NCBI GenBank assembly: GCA_017305635.1
Contig: JAFKKF010000006.1
Location: 434,001-498,000 of the forward strand
Length of the DNA stretch: 64,000 nucleotides
Source of the DNA: Hyphomicrobiales bacterium
Lineage (GTDB): Bacteria; Pseudomonadota; Alphaproteobacteria; Rhizobiales; Kaistiaceae
Direction: 5' to 3'
Below the pieces are notes generated by a model that saw only the letters and a program-made list of their open reading frames with translations, did no database searches and was not told the DNA's origin. A program made the position numbers and the translations under genes. Of the stretch, positions 37,840-47,001 are shown piece after piece (the stretch's first letter is position 1; each line of letters opens with the position of its first letter).

Positions 37840-38580
37840 ATGCTCGTGTCCGCTAGATTCTGGCGCCTATCCCTCCTTGCGGCGGCCGCGATCGGCATGG
37901 CCGTCACGCAGCCGGCGCTTGCCGCGAAGGTAGGGGTGGCATCGGCCGTCCAGAACGAGGTGACCGACGGCGCGAGCGGACAGCGCATGTCGGCCGGCAG
38001 CCAGCTCTTCGAGCAGCAGGTCGTGAAGACCGGAGCCGCCAGCTCGGCGCAACTCCTCTTCCTCGACCAGACCAGCCTGTCGCTCGGACCGAAGGCGCAG
38101 GTCAAGCTCGACAAGTTCGTCTATGACCCGAGTCGCAAGACGGGCGACGTCGTGCTGGCGGCGACCAAGGGCGCCTTCCGCTTCGTGTCGGGCACGCAGG
38201 ATCCGCGCAGCTACCAGATCAAGACGCCGGTCGCGACCATCGCGGTGCGCGGCACGATCGTGGACGGCTATCCCGCCAATGGCGGCATGCTCTTCATCGT
38301 CCAGGAGGGCAAGGCCAAGATCGGCGGCCACTGGCTGAAGGCCGGGCAGGCGATCTTCTTCTCGGCGAAGGGCGCGGCTACCGGCCCGTTCACGCCGGAC
38401 GGGCGCTTCTATGCGGTCGCCGGCTCGATGCCTTTCCCGCTCTACGGGCAGGACATCGGCGAGATCATCGAGCACATCAACCAGCCCGACAGCAATACCG
38501 ACATCCTCGACCAGATCCGGCCGTCGCGTAACTGCCCCGGCTATTACGACGGCGAGAGCCAGGTCTGCTATTTCGACTAG
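37840..38580 (+). CDS. Exported FecR-domain protein
   Basis: A 246-residue protein with a signal peptide (FWRLSLLAAAAIGMAVTQPALA). A FecR domain follows (AAKVGVASAVQNEVTDG; QQVVKTGAASSAQLLFLDQTSLSLGPKAQVKLDKF; YQIKTPVATIAVRGTIVDG). FecR domains read or relay periplasmic signals. There is no membrane helix after the signal peptide, so it is periplasmic or outer-membrane associated, unlike the inner-membrane anti-sigma type. No sigma factor gene is adjacent. The ATG has GGGAG directly against it, so a GTG two codons later, with better spacing, may be the true start. It is divergent from the TPR/barrel gene, and similar trios with CHASE2 cyclases recur in proteobacteria. Confidence 0.85.
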   Translation: MLVSARFWRLSLLAAAAIGMAVTQPALAAKVGVASAVQNEVTDGASGQRMSAGSQLFEQQVVKTGAASSAQLLFLDQTSLSLGPKAQVKLDKFVYDPSRKTGDVVLAATKGAFRFVSGTQDPRSYQIKTPVATIAVRGTIVDGYPANGGMLFIVQEGKAKIGGHWLKAGQAIFFSAKGAATGPFTPDGRFYAVAGSMPFPLYGQDIGEIIEHINQPDSNTDILDQIRPSRNCPGYYDGESQVCYFD

Positions 38581-38589
38581 CGCGACGCG

Positions 38590-40017
38590 TCAGCCGAGCT
38601 TGGCCATGACATGGCGGACGACCGAATAGTCCTCGAGCGCGTAGATGCTGAGGTCCTTGCCGTAGCCGGACTGCTTCATGCCGCCATGGGGCATCTCGCT
38701 CGCCAGCATGAAATGGCAGTTGATCCAGGTGCAGCCATATTGAAGCCGCGCCGCCACCGCCATGGCCTTGCCGACGTCCTTCGTCCAGACCGATGAAGCG
38801 AGGCCGTAGTCGGAATCGTTTGCCCAGGCGACCGCGTCCTCCGGATTCGAGAAGCGCGTGACGGAAACGACCGGGCCGAAGACCTCGCGCTGCACGATCT
38901 CGTCTTCCTGGCGGGCGCCGGCGATGACGGTCGGCTCGTAGAAGAAGCCGTTGCCGGCGGCGGGCCGGCCGCCCGTCGTCACCTCGACATGCTTCAGGGC
39001 GCGGGCGCGGTCGACGAAGCCGGCGACACGGTCGCGCTGGCGCGCCGAGATGAGCGGCGGAATCTCGTTCTCGCTGTCGTCGACACGGTCATAGGCGATC
39101 GTGGCGGCGGCATCCGACAGGCCGGCGACGAGCCGGTCATAGACGCCCGCGCCGGCATAGATGCGGCAGGCGGCGGTGCAGTCCTGCCCGGCATTGTAAT
39201 AGCCGAACATGCGCACGCCCTCGACCACGGCGTCGATGTCGGCATCGTCGAAGACGATGACCGGCGCCTTGCCGCCAAGCTCGAGGTGGGTACGCTTCAG
39301 CGATCGCGAGGCGGCCTCCAGGACCTTGTGGCCGGTGGCGATGCTGCCGGTCAGCGAGAGCATCGCGACCTTCGGGTGGTTGATCAGTGCGTCGCCGGTG
39401 GTGGCGCCGCGGCCCACGACGACGTTCAGCACGCCTTCCGGCAGGATATCGGCGGCGAGCTCGGCAAGCCGGAGCGTCGTCAGCGGCGTCTGCTCGGAGG
39501 GCTTGATCACCACCGTATTGCCGGCGGCAAGCGCCGGACCGAGCTTCCAGGCGGCCATCATCAGCGGGTAGTTCCACGGCGCGATGGAGCCGACCACGCC
39601 GATCGGATCGCGGCGGATCATCGAGGTATAGCCGGGGAGATATTCGCCGGCGGCGGATGCGGTTGTCACGCGGCAGGCGCCGGCAAAGAAGCGGAAGACG
39701 TCGACGATCGCCGGCGTCTCGTCGCGCAGCACGGCGTGCTTCGGCTTGCCGCAGTTCCCGGCCTCCAGGGCGGCGAGTTCGTCGGCATGCTGCTCGATGC
39801 GGTCGGCGAGCCTGAGGAGCAGGGCGGCCCGCTCGGCGGGCGTCGTGCGCGACCATCTCCCGAAGGCGCGGTCAGCGGCGTCGACGGCGTCGTTCACCTG
39901 TGCCGGCGTCGCTTCCGGCACGGTGACGATGGTCGCGCCGGTGCGCGGGTCGAGAACGGCCTCGCCCTCGCCTTCGCCGGTCACGAGCTTCGAGCCGAAG
40001 AGCATCCCGACCTGCAT
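38590..40017 (-). CDS. Gamma-aminobutyraldehyde dehydrogenase-type ALDH
   Basis: A 475-residue NAD(P)-dependent aldehyde dehydrogenase, near the length of PatD (474). Key residues: [11 protein letters not shown] in the cofactor site, the general base Glu in LELGGKAP, nucleophile Cys in [11 protein letters not shown] (the QDC pattern of aminoaldehyde dehydrogenases), and [12 protein letters not shown]. It would oxidise 4-aminobutyraldehyde from putrescine to GABA. It is the last gene of the polyamine transporter operon, 10 bases after the PotC-like permease. No putrescine aminotransferase is present, so the aldehyde source is elsewhere. Confidence 0.87.
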   Translation of the reverse strand: MQVGMLFGSKLVTGEGEGEAVLDPRTGATIVTVPEATPAQVNDAVDAADRAFGRWSRTTPAERAALLLRLADRIEQHADELAALEAGNCGKPKHAVLRDETPAIVDVFRFFAGACRVTTASAAGEYLPGYTSMIRRDPIGVVGSIAPWNYPLMMAAWKLGPALAAGNTVVIKPSEQTPLTTLRLAELAADILPEGVLNVVVGRGATTGDALINHPKVAMLSLTGSIATGHKVLEAASRSLKRTHLELGGKAPVIVFDDADIDAVVEGVRMFGYYNAGQDCTAACRIYAGAGVYDRLVAGLSDAAATIAYDRVDDSENEIPPLISARQRDRVAGFVDRARALKHVEVTTGGRPAAGNGFFYEPTVIAGARQEDEIVQREVFGPVVSVTRFSNPEDAVAWANDSDYGLASSVWTKDVGKAMAVAARLQYGCTWINCHFMLASEMPHGGMKQSGYGKDLSIYALEDYSVVRHVMAKLG

Positions 40018-40027
40018 TGTTCCTCTC

Positions 40028-40837
40028 CTATTTCCCGGCGCCGGCCACCTGGTCGCCTTCGCGCGCCATGTAATAGGCGGCGAGGATGGGCAGGAAGGTC
40101 AGCGCGATGACGATGACGGCGACGACATTGGTGACCGGCCGCTGGCGCGGGCGCACCAGCTCCGACAGCATCCAGATGGGGAGCGTGGTCTGCTGGCCGG
40201 CGGTGAAGGTGGTGACGATGACCTCGTCGAAGGAAAGCGCGAAGGCGAGCATGCCGCCGGCGAGCAGCGCCGTGGCGATGTTGGGCAGGACGACGAGGCG
40301 GAAGGTCTGGAAGCCGTCGGCGCCGAGGTCCATGGAGGCCTCGACCAGCGAGGGCGACATGCGGCGGAAGCGGGCGACCGCATTGTTGTAGACGACCACG
40401 ATGCAGAAGGTCGCGTGGCCGAGCACGATCGTCCAGAACGAGAAGGGGATGTCGGCGAGGTCGAAGGCGGCGCGGAGCGATATGCCCGTCACGATGCCGG
40501 GCAGCGCGATGGGCAGGATGAGGAGGAGCGAGATCGCCTCGCGGCCGAAGAATTTCGTGCGCGCGAGCGCGGCGGCGGCGAGCGTGCCGAGTACGAGCGC
40601 GACGAGGGTCGAGAGCGCCGCGACCTGGAGGGAGAGGCCGAGGGCGTCGAAGACGTCCTGGCGCTGCCAGGCGACGGCGAACCATTTCAGCGTCAGGCCA
40701 GGCGGCGGGAACTGGAACGAGCGGTCGTCGGTGGTGAAGGCGTAGAGCAGGATGAAGGCGAGCGGGACGTGGATGAAGAGGAGGCCGAGGGCGGCGGCGA
40801 TCTTCAGGCCGAGGGGCGCGCGGGCGGTGTCACGCAT
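40028..40837 (-). CDS. Polyamine ABC transporter permease, PotC/PotI type
   Basis: A 269-residue inner-membrane permease with about six helices. The EAA coupling loop is [25 protein letters not shown], standard for the PotC/PotI type. GILLYAF-like start ([20 protein letters not shown]) is typical. The ATG opening MRDTARAP is chosen; a longer frame reads into a hairpin repeat and has no family character. The repeat separates it from the PotB-like gene by about 240 bases, though both are on the same strand. Confidence 0.88.
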   Translation of the reverse strand: MRDTARAPLGLKIAAALGLLFIHVPLAFILLYAFTTDDRSFQFPPPGLTLKWFAVAWQRQDVFDALGLSLQVAALSTLVALVLGTLAAAALARTKFFGREAISLLLILPIALPGIVTGISLRAAFDLADIPFSFWTIVLGHATFCIVVVYNNAVARFRRMSPSLVEASMDLGADGFQTFRLVVLPNIATALLAGGMLAFALSFDEVIVTTFTAGQQTTLPIWMLSELVRPRQRPVTNVVAVIVIALTFLPILAAYYMAREGDQVAGAGK

Positions 40838-40871
40838 GGTGCAGCTCGGAGATTGCCGCAGAGGACGCCAA

Positions 40872-41048
40872 TCCCTCCCCGGAACGGGGAGGGGGGACCG
40901 CGCGATAGCGCGGGGGGTGGGGTTGCGGGTCACCAGGCGTCACGGCCGGGTATCTGGAGGGAGCGACGCCGCCGAGCGGGCCGCATCCCCACCCACCATG
41001 CCTTCGCTCCGCTCCGGCACGGTACCCCCTCCCCGTTCCGGGGAGGGA
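40872..41048 (-). repeat. Inverted-repeat element between permease genes
   Basis: The outer arms, TCCCTCCCCGGAACGGGGAG and its near complement ending CGTTCCGGGGAGGGA, each also fold on themselves. Between the arms are about 130 bases including CGCGCGATAGCGCG. It fills the gap between the PotB- and PotC-like genes. The sequence differs from the four repeats in the betaine cluster but has the same G-run/C-run hairpin design. Confidence 0.8.
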
Positions 41049-41076
41049 TGGGCGCCCGCGATCCACGTCCTGTGCG

Positions 41077-42021
41077 CTAGAGCGCATCGAAGGCTCCCAT
41101 GCGCTTGGCGATGGCGAGCAGCAGCCCCATGATGACGATGGGAACGACCGAGAAGGCAGCGGCGAGCGGCACGTTTCCGGCCGTGCCCTGCTGGATGTAA
41201 ACGACCTGGCCGAGGATGAGGGAGGAGGGGCCGACGATCTCGGGGACGATGTAGTCGCCGAGGGTCAGCGAGAAGGTGAAGATGGCGCCGGCGACGATGC
41301 CGGGCAGCGCCAGCGGCAGGATGACCCGGCGGAACGTCTGGCGGGGGCTGGCGCCGAGGTCGCCCGAGGCCTCGATCAGGTTGCCGGGCACGCGCTCCAG
41401 CGCGGCCTGTACTGGCAGCACCATGAAGGGGATCCAGAGGTAGAGGAAGACCAGCACCATGCCGATATAGCTGGTCGAGAGCGACGGCCCCCCGATCACC
41501 GGGATGGCGAGCACGGCGTCGAGGAGCGGGCGCAGGCCGACGGCATCGAAGGTCCAGCCGATGGCGCCTTCCTTGGCGAGCAGCAGCTTCCACGCATAGA
41601 CCTTCACCAGGTAGCTCGACCAGAGCGGCATCATGATGAGCAGGTAGAAGGCGGCCTTCGTGCGACCGCGTGCATAGCGGGCGGCGTAGTAGGCGATGGG
41701 GAAGGCGACGATGACGGCGAGAATGGTCACGGTCGCCGCGATCGTCACCGTGCGGATGATGACGTCGAGATTGGCCGGCTGGAGGAGCTGCCGGAAGGTC
41801 GCCAGCGTCGGCTCTCGCACGACCACGCCGGAGAAGTCGTCGATGGAGAAGAGGCTCTCGGCGAGCAGCGCGAAGAGCGAGCCGAGATAGACGACGCCGA
41901 GCCAGAGCAGCGGCGGCACGAGGAGGAGAAGCAGGTAGAAGCCGCGCCGGGCGAGGAGGACGTCGGAGATGCGCCGGAGCAGGCTGTCGCCGGGCATGCC
42001 GAGGTCGGCCGCCGCGCTCAT
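41077..42021 (-). CDS. Polyamine ABC transporter permease, PotB/PotH type
   Basis: A 314-residue permease with about six membrane helices. The EAA loop reads NLIEASGDLGASPRQTFRRVILPLA, and YLWIPFMVLPVQAALERVP is the adjacent motif typical of PotB/PotH. The N-terminal helix LLLLLVPPLLWLGVVYLGS follows a short cytoplasmic stretch. Its ATG overlaps the stop of the ATPase gene (ATGA), so the two are coupled. The inverted-repeat element comes right after. Confidence 0.9.
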   Translation of the reverse strand: MSAAADLGMPGDSLLRRISDVLLARRGFYLLLLLVPPLLWLGVVYLGSLFALLAESLFSIDDFSGVVVREPTLATFRQLLQPANLDVIIRTVTIAATVTILAVIVAFPIAYYAARYARGRTKAAFYLLIMMPLWSSYLVKVYAWKLLLAKEGAIGWTFDAVGLRPLLDAVLAIPVIGGPSLSTSYIGMVLVFLYLWIPFMVLPVQAALERVPGNLIEASGDLGASPRQTFRRVILPLALPGIVAGAIFTFSLTLGDYIVPEIVGPSSLILGQVVYIQQGTAGNVPLAAAFSVVPIVIMGLLLAIAKRMGAFDAL

Positions 42022-43055
42022 GCGCTCTCCATGAGGTGCAGAGCCTCGCGCGCGAAGCTCGCCCGCACCGCGATACCCTCGCCGATGGCGGCGCCGGCCG
42101 CCGGTATGCTCGCGACAAGCGGTCCGAAGTCGGCACGCATCTCCACGCGCCGCATGGCGCCGTGATAGAGTACCTCGGTGACCGTTGCGGGCACGGTGAT
42201 GCGGTCGCCGGGGAGGGTGGCCGGATCGGCGAGCACGATCTTCTCCGGGCGGATGCTCGCCTCCCTGGCCGTGCCGGTCCAGGACTTCACGACATCGGCG
42301 GCGATGACGTTGGAGCCGCCGACGAAATCGGCGACGAAGCGGGTGCGCGGGCGCTCGTAAATCTCCTCGGGCGCGGCGACCTGGACGATGCGGCCCTCGT
42401 TGAAGACGGCGACGCGGTCGGCCATGGAGAGCGCTTCGCCCTGGTCGTGGGTGACGAAGACGAAAGCGAGGCCAAGGCGGCGGTGGAGGCCCTTCAATTC
42501 GCCCTGCATCTCCTCGCGGAGCTTGAGGTCGAGGGCGCCGAGCGGCTCGTCGAGGAGGAGGACCCTCGGCTGCACGACGAGGGCGCGGGCAAGCGCGACG
42601 CGCTGGCGCTGGCCGCCGGAAAGCTGGCCGGGCCTGCGGGCTTCCATGCCGGCGAGCTTGACGAGGGCGAGCGCCTCGCGGCCCTGCAATTCGCGCTGCC
42701 GCCGCGGCACGCCGCGGATGCGGAGCCCGTAGCAGACATTGTCGAGGACGTTCATGTGCGGGAAGAGCGCATAGTCCTGGAAGACCGTGTTGACCGGCCG
42801 GCGATAGGCGGGGACGCCGTCGACGGCCTGGCCGAAGATGGCGATGGTGCCGGCGGTCGGCTGCTCGAAGCCGGCGATCAGGCGGAGGCACGTCGTCTTG
42901 CCCGAGCCGGAAGGGCCGAGCATCGCAAAGAACTCGCCCGGCGCGATGTCGAGGTCGACGCCGTCGACGGCGCGCACGTCGCCGAAATGGCGGGATACGC
43001 CGCGGAAGGAAACAGCGGCGGGGCCAGGCGCTTCGCGCGCCGGCCCCGCCTTCAT
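42018..43055 (-). CDS. Polyamine ABC transporter ATPase, PotA/PotG type
   Basis: A 345-residue ATPase. Walker A is GPSGSGKTT, the Q-loop NTVFQDYALFPHM, the signature LSGGQRQRVALARA, Walker B VLLLDEPLGALD, switch His in VTHDQGEAL. A C-terminal TOBE-type domain (IRPEKIVLADPATL, GAMRRVEMRADFG) is as in PotA. The start is the ATG opening MKAGPAREAPGPAAVSF; upstream in-frame sequence belongs to the end of the binding-protein gene in another frame. It drives import through the two permeases that follow. Confidence 0.92.
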   Translation of the reverse strand: MKAGPAREAPGPAAVSFRGVSRHFGDVRAVDGVDLDIAPGEFFAMLGPSGSGKTTCLRLIAGFEQPTAGTIAIFGQAVDGVPAYRRPVNTVFQDYALFPHMNVLDNVCYGLRIRGVPRRQRELQGREALALVKLAGMEARRPGQLSGGQRQRVALARALVVQPRVLLLDEPLGALDLKLREEMQGELKGLHRRLGLAFVFVTHDQGEALSMADRVAVFNEGRIVQVAAPEEIYERPRTRFVADFVGGSNVIAADVVKSWTGTAREASIRPEKIVLADPATLPGDRITVPATVTEVLYHGAMRRVEMRADFGPLVASIPAAGAAIGEGIAVRASFAREALHLMESA

Positions 43056-43077
43056 GGTTGCCGCAGGTGCGGCCAAG

Positions 43078-44235
43078 CTACTGCCCGCCGACGATGGCGA
43101 TGTAGTCGGTCGCCCAGCGCGAATAGGGGACGCAGGCTTCCTGGGTGGCGCATTTGCCGATCGGCGTCTTCCAGAACTTGATCTGGTCGAACTTGTCGTA
43201 GCCGTTGGTGACGCAGCCGGCATCGGTGAGCAGCTCATTGCCCTTGCAGGCGGCGGGCACGGCCGGCACCGAGCCGAACCAGGCGGCGACGTCGCCCTGC
43301 ACCTTCGGCTCGAGCGAATGCTGCATCCACATATAGGCGCAGTTCGGATGCGGCGCGTCGACGTGCATCATGGTCGTGTCGGCCCAGCCGGTGGCGCCTT
43401 CCTTCGGGATGACCGAGGCGATCGGCTTCTTGTTGGCCTGGAGCAGGTTCACCTGGTAGGGCCACGAGCCGGAGGCGACGACGCCCTCGTTGGTGAAGTC
43501 GTCGGTCTGCACTGTCGCATCGTGCCAGTAGCGCTGGATCAGCGGCTTCTGGCCGCGCAGGAGGTCGAGGACGGCCTTGTACTGGTCCTCGCTCAGCTCG
43601 TAGGGGTCCTTGATGCCGAGCTCGGGCTTCTTCGACATCAGGTAGAGCGCGGCGTCGGCGATATAGATGGCGCCGCTATAGGCCTGGACGCGGCCCTTGT
43701 TGGACTTGCCGTCGGGGAGATTCTGCTCCTCGAAGACGACGCTCCACGAATCCGGCGCCTTATCCTTGAACGCCTCGGTATTGTACATGAGCACGTTCGG
43801 GCCCCACTGATAGGGCGTGCCGTAGTGCTTGCCGTCGACGGTGTGCCAGGGCGCGTCCTGCAGGCGCGGGTCGACGTTCGACCAGTTGCCGATCAGCGCG
43901 GTGTTGATCTCCTGCACCTTCTTGCCGGCGACGAGGCGCAAACTCGCATCGCCGGAAGCGGTGACGAGGTCGAAGCCGCCGCCGTTCATCAGCGTCACCA
44001 TCTCGTCGGAAGTGCCGGCGACCTTGACGTTGACCTTGCAGCCGGTCTGCTTCTCGAAATCGGTCACCCAGTCATAGGCCTTGTCGGTCTCGCCGCGCTC
44101 GATGTAGCCGGCCCAGGCGACGATATCGACCTCGCCCTCGCCCTTGCCGACTTCCTTCAGCACCTCGGCATTGGCGGGCAGGACATAGGCGAGCGCGACC
44201 GCGGTGGCGGTCAGGATTCTGAGGCTTGCGCGCAT
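43078..44235 (-). CDS. Polyamine ABC transporter binding protein, PotD/PotF type
   Basis: A 385-residue periplasmic binding protein with signal peptide (MRASLRILTATAVALAYVLPANA). VDIVAWAGYIERGETDKAYDW opens the mature fold, GGFDLVTASGDASLRLVAG and PYQWGPNVLMYNTEAF are PotD/PotF landmarks, and HPNCAYMWMQH lies near the hinge. The C-terminal part has several Cys residues (CKGNELL, AGC, KCATQEAC) which could form disulfides. It is the first gene of the operon, as usual. Putrescine, spermidine or a related amine is likely; the aldehyde dehydrogenase in the operon favours putrescine. Confidence 0.88.
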   Translation of the reverse strand: MRASLRILTATAVALAYVLPANAEVLKEVGKGEGEVDIVAWAGYIERGETDKAYDWVTDFEKQTGCKVNVKVAGTSDEMVTLMNGGGFDLVTASGDASLRLVAGKKVQEINTALIGNWSNVDPRLQDAPWHTVDGKHYGTPYQWGPNVLMYNTEAFKDKAPDSWSVVFEEQNLPDGKSNKGRVQAYSGAIYIADAALYLMSKKPELGIKDPYELSEDQYKAVLDLLRGQKPLIQRYWHDATVQTDDFTNEGVVASGSWPYQVNLLQANKKPIASVIPKEGATGWADTTMMHVDAPHPNCAYMWMQHSLEPKVQGDVAAWFGSVPAVPAACKGNELLTDAGCVTNGYDKFDQIKFWKTPIGKCATQEACVPYSRWATDYIAIVGGQ

Positions 44236-44349
44236 GAAAGCTCTCCCTCTGGCGCCGGCCGCGGCGCCTTCGCATCCGTCCGGCCCGGCATGGCAAAGTG
44301 TGCCGCGAGGCGATTTCGCCCGCAATTGCTAAAATCGGACGGCTCGCGC

Positions 44350-45447
44350 CTAGGTCGCGGCCCGCCGGTTCGCGCGCAGCGCTCCCTTCCGTCCGGCGGC
44401 GGGGCCATCGCCGACGCTGTCGCGTATGAGGAGCGTGCAGGCGAGGTGCGTGCGCGCCGGCGGCGGGGGCGGTGCGCTGCGGTCCATGCGCTTGACGAGG
44501 TTCTCGCCGGCAAGGCGGCCGAGCTCGCTCCGCGGCTGCAGGACGGTGGTGAGCGCCGGATCGTAGATGCCGGAATATTCAATGCCGTCGAAGCCGGCGA
44601 CGGAGACATCCTCCGGCACCGACAGGCCGCGGTCCTTCAGCGCCTTGATGAGGCCGAGGGCGCCTTCGTCGCTCGCCGCGAAGACGGCGGTCGGACGATC
44701 GGCCAGCGCGAAGAAGCGCTCGGCGCCGCGGCGGCCCGAGGCCGGGTCGAAGCCGCCCGGCCATATCAGCGCCTCGTCATGGGCGATGCCGGCCCCGGCG
44801 AGGGCGTCGCGATAGCCCTTGATGCGCTCGGCTGCTTCCGGATGGCCGTGCGGGCCGGTCAGGTGGGCTATCCGCCGATGCCCGCGGCCGATCAGGTAGC
44901 GGGTCATCTCGGCCGCGGCGGCGCGGTTGTCGATCCCGATGAGCGGCAGGTCGGGGCAGCCGGGCACCTCGTTGCTGACCAGGGTGATGGGGATGGTGCG
45001 GTCGAGCTGGATGAAGTCGGGGTGCGGCAGGCGGCCGGTGAAGAGGAGGAGGCCGTCGACCTGGCCGCTCCGCACCAGGCGCTCGTAATGGGCCTCGCGT
45101 TCGGGATCGTTGCGGGTATCGCCGAAGATGACGCCGTAGCCGTGCTCGGAGAGGACGTCCTCGAGCGAATTGATGATCACGTTCCAGAACGAATTGCCGA
45201 GGCCGGGCAGGAGGACCAGCACCGTCTTGGTGGAGCGCGCGCGCAGGTTCCGCGCCGTGGCGTTGGGCGTGAAGCCGGTGGCGCGGATCGCGGCGAGCAC
45301 GCGGGAACGGGTCTCCTCGGTCACCTGGCCGGGATTGCCGATCGCCCGGCTGACGGTCGCCGTGGAGACTCCGGCGCGCCGGGCAACGTCGTGGATGGTC
45401 ACCGGCCGCGACGGCGGCGGGGGAGCCGGAGGAATACGTCTGGTCAT
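44350..45447 (-). CDS. LacI-family transcriptional regulator
   Basis: A LacI/GalR repressor of 365 residues from the ATG opening MTRRIPP; a further ATG 19 codons upstream has GAGGAAGG almost touching it and is the alternative. The helix-turn-helix VTIHDVARRAGVSTATVSRA leads into the hinge NATARNLRARSTKTV. The sugar-binding core has GVIFGDTRNDPEREAHYERL, LIGIDNRAAAAEM, GHRRIAHLTGP and VSVAGFDGIEYSG. It is divergent from the sugar transporter genes, and two sites fitting the LacI consensus TGNAANCGNTTNCA lie in the gap. That makes it the likely repressor of that operon; the inducer is unknown. Confidence 0.92.
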   Translation of the reverse strand: MTRRIPPAPPPPSRPVTIHDVARRAGVSTATVSRAIGNPGQVTEETRSRVLAAIRATGFTPNATARNLRARSTKTVLVLLPGLGNSFWNVIINSLEDVLSEHGYGVIFGDTRNDPEREAHYERLVRSGQVDGLLLFTGRLPHPDFIQLDRTIPITLVSNEVPGCPDLPLIGIDNRAAAAEMTRYLIGRGHRRIAHLTGPHGHPEAAERIKGYRDALAGAGIAHDEALIWPGGFDPASGRRGAERFFALADRPTAVFAASDEGALGLIKALKDRGLSVPEDVSVAGFDGIEYSGIYDPALTTVLQPRSELGRLAGENLVKRMDRSAPPPPPARTHLACTLLIRDSVGDGPAAGRKGALRANRRAAT

Positions 45448-45543
45448 CTGAAGGTGTCGCCCCGAGAGCCCGACGGTCGCCGTCGGGCGCCCATGGATAA
45501 ACATCCCTTCCTCGATACTTCAAGCCGGAGTCGTAGCGGGTGC

Positions 45544-45557
45544 TGTAAACGATTTCA
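45544..45557. promoter_or_regulatory. LacI-type operator, distal
   Basis: TGTAAACGATTTCA fits the LacI-family consensus TGNAANCGNTTNCA at all fixed positions. Its centre is 94 bases from that of the second operator, about nine helical turns, which would suit looping between two repressor dimers. Confidence 0.65.
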
Positions 45558-45606
45558 ACTATTGGATCGGATAAGTCCTATTCAATCATCTCCGGGATTT
45601 TCGGTA

Positions 45607-45634
45607 TTGACAGCCAATGGGCCGCAGCTAGGAT
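45607..45634 (+). promoter_or_regulatory. Candidate sigma-70 promoter of the sugar transporter operon
   Basis: A perfect TTGACA is followed after 16 bases by TAGGAT. The proximal LacI-type operator starts three bases after the -10, overlapping the expected transcription start, where a bound repressor would block initiation. Confidence 0.6.
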
Positions 45635-45637
45635 CGA

Positions 45638-45651
45638 TGTAATCGATTACA
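45638..45651. promoter_or_regulatory. LacI-type operator, proximal
   Basis: TGTAATCGATTACA is a perfect 14-bp palindrome with the central CG typical of LacI/GalR sites. It sits immediately downstream of a TTGACA/TAGGAT promoter and about 87 bases upstream of the binding-protein gene. Confidence 0.75.
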
Positions 45652-45738
45652 CGCTTGAGCGTAGTGCGGTATGAAATTTGTATGTTTTGCTGCATTGCGA
45701 AATCGGGCGCGAAACATCTTCTAGGGAGGAAGAAAGAC

Positions 45739-46989
45739 ATGAAGATGCGTAGCATGTTGCTGGCCGCCACCGCGATGATCATGGGTTCCGTCGCGGCGCA
45801 GGCAGCCGAGCTGGAGGTGATCCACTGGTGGACGTCGAAAGGCGAGTCGGCGGCGGTGGCGGAATTCGCCAAGGCGCTCGACAATGACGGCCAGGGCGAC
45901 AAGTGGAAGGACAGCGCCATCGCGCTCGGCGAGACGGCGCGCGCCACGGTGATGCAGCGCGTGCTCGGCGGCGACCCGCCGGCCGCCGCGCAGTTCAATC
46001 CCGGCCGCCAGTACGAAGAGCTGATCAAGGGCGGCAAGCTCCTCGATCTCACCGACCTCGCCACCGAGGGCAAATGGGCCGACGTCATCCGTCCGAAGGC
46101 GATGCAGACCGCCTGCCTGGTGGACGGCCACTGGTGGTGCGTGCCGGTCAACATCCATTCCAACTACTGGGCCTGGTATTCGAAGCCGGCTTTCGAGAAG
46201 GCCGGCCTGCCGGAGCCGCGCAACCTTGCCGATTTCGTCAAGGATGCGCCGAAGCTGAAGGAGGCGGGCATCATTCCGTTCGCCATTGGCGGCGACGGCA
46301 ATGGCTGGCAGATTCAGCTCCTCTTCCAGGACATGGTCACGGAAGCGCTCGGCGTCGCCAAGCGTGACGAGATGTACACCAAGAAGAGCGCCGAAATCGC
46401 CGGCGGTCCGGAGATGAAGAGCGTCTTCGAGCAGCTTCGGGCGCTGAAGCAATATACCGACGATGGCTATGCCAACCGCAACTGGAACGACACGACCAAC
46501 CTCGTGATCACCAACAAGGCCGGCCTCCAGGTGATGGGCGACTGGGCGCGCGGCGAGTTCGCGGCGGCCGGCATGACCGGCGTCAAGGACTTCGGCTGCA
46601 TGATCGGCCTCAACGAGGACAAGCCGGTGGTCTCCACCGACGGTGACATCATCCTCTTCTTCAAGCAGGACAATCCCGACGTCGAGGCGGCGCAGAAGCG
46701 CCTCGCCAACCTGCTCATCAGCCCGGCGGTGCAGGTCGCCTTCAACAATGCCAAGGGCTCCATGCCGGTGCGCGGCGACGTCGACCTCGGCACCGCCGAT
46801 CCCTGCATGCAGAAGGCGCTGAAGGCGGTGGAGGACCCGGCCAAGATCGTGACCGCGACCAACCGGTTCATCACCGAGAACACCAACCAGCAGATCAACG
46901 AGCTGGTGGCGCAGTTCTTCGCCGACGACTCGGTCACGTCCGAGGACGCGACGGCGAAGTTCGCCGACATCATCGGCAATTCCGACTGA
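45739..46989 (+). CDS. Sugar ABC transporter, substrate-binding protein
   Basis: A 416-residue family-1 sugar-binding protein with signal peptide (MKMRSMLLAATAMIMGSVAAQA). The start follows GGGAGGAAGAAAGAC. EVIHWWTSKGESAAV, GGDPPAAAQFNPGRQYEEL and PVNIHSNYWAWYSK resemble glucose/mannose-type binding proteins. FMTEN-like C-terminal FITENTNQQINELVAQFF is usual. It heads the operon and is followed by two strong RNA hairpins, which would leave more message for it than for the permeases. The sugar is unproven; a monosaccharide is likely. Confidence 0.88.
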   Translation: MKMRSMLLAATAMIMGSVAAQAAELEVIHWWTSKGESAAVAEFAKALDNDGQGDKWKDSAIALGETARATVMQRVLGGDPPAAAQFNPGRQYEELIKGGKLLDLTDLATEGKWADVIRPKAMQTACLVDGHWWCVPVNIHSNYWAWYSKPAFEKAGLPEPRNLADFVKDAPKLKEAGIIPFAIGGDGNGWQIQLLFQDMVTEALGVAKRDEMYTKKSAEIAGGPEMKSVFEQLRALKQYTDDGYANRNWNDTTNLVITNKAGLQVMGDWARGEFAAAGMTGVKDFGCMIGLNEDKPVVSTDGDIILFFKQDNPDVEAAQKRLANLLISPAVQVAFNNAKGSMPVRGDVDLGTADPCMQKALKAVEDPAKIVTATNRFITENTNQQINELVAQFFADDSVTSEDATAKFADIIGNSD

Positions 46990-47001
46990 TACGGTCCCGC
47001 C

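Noticed and set aside
37840-38580. FecR anti-sigma system with an ECF sigma factor
   Set aside because: No sigma factor gene or TonB-dependent receptor lies nearby, and the protein has a signal peptide instead of the cytoplasmic anti-sigma part.
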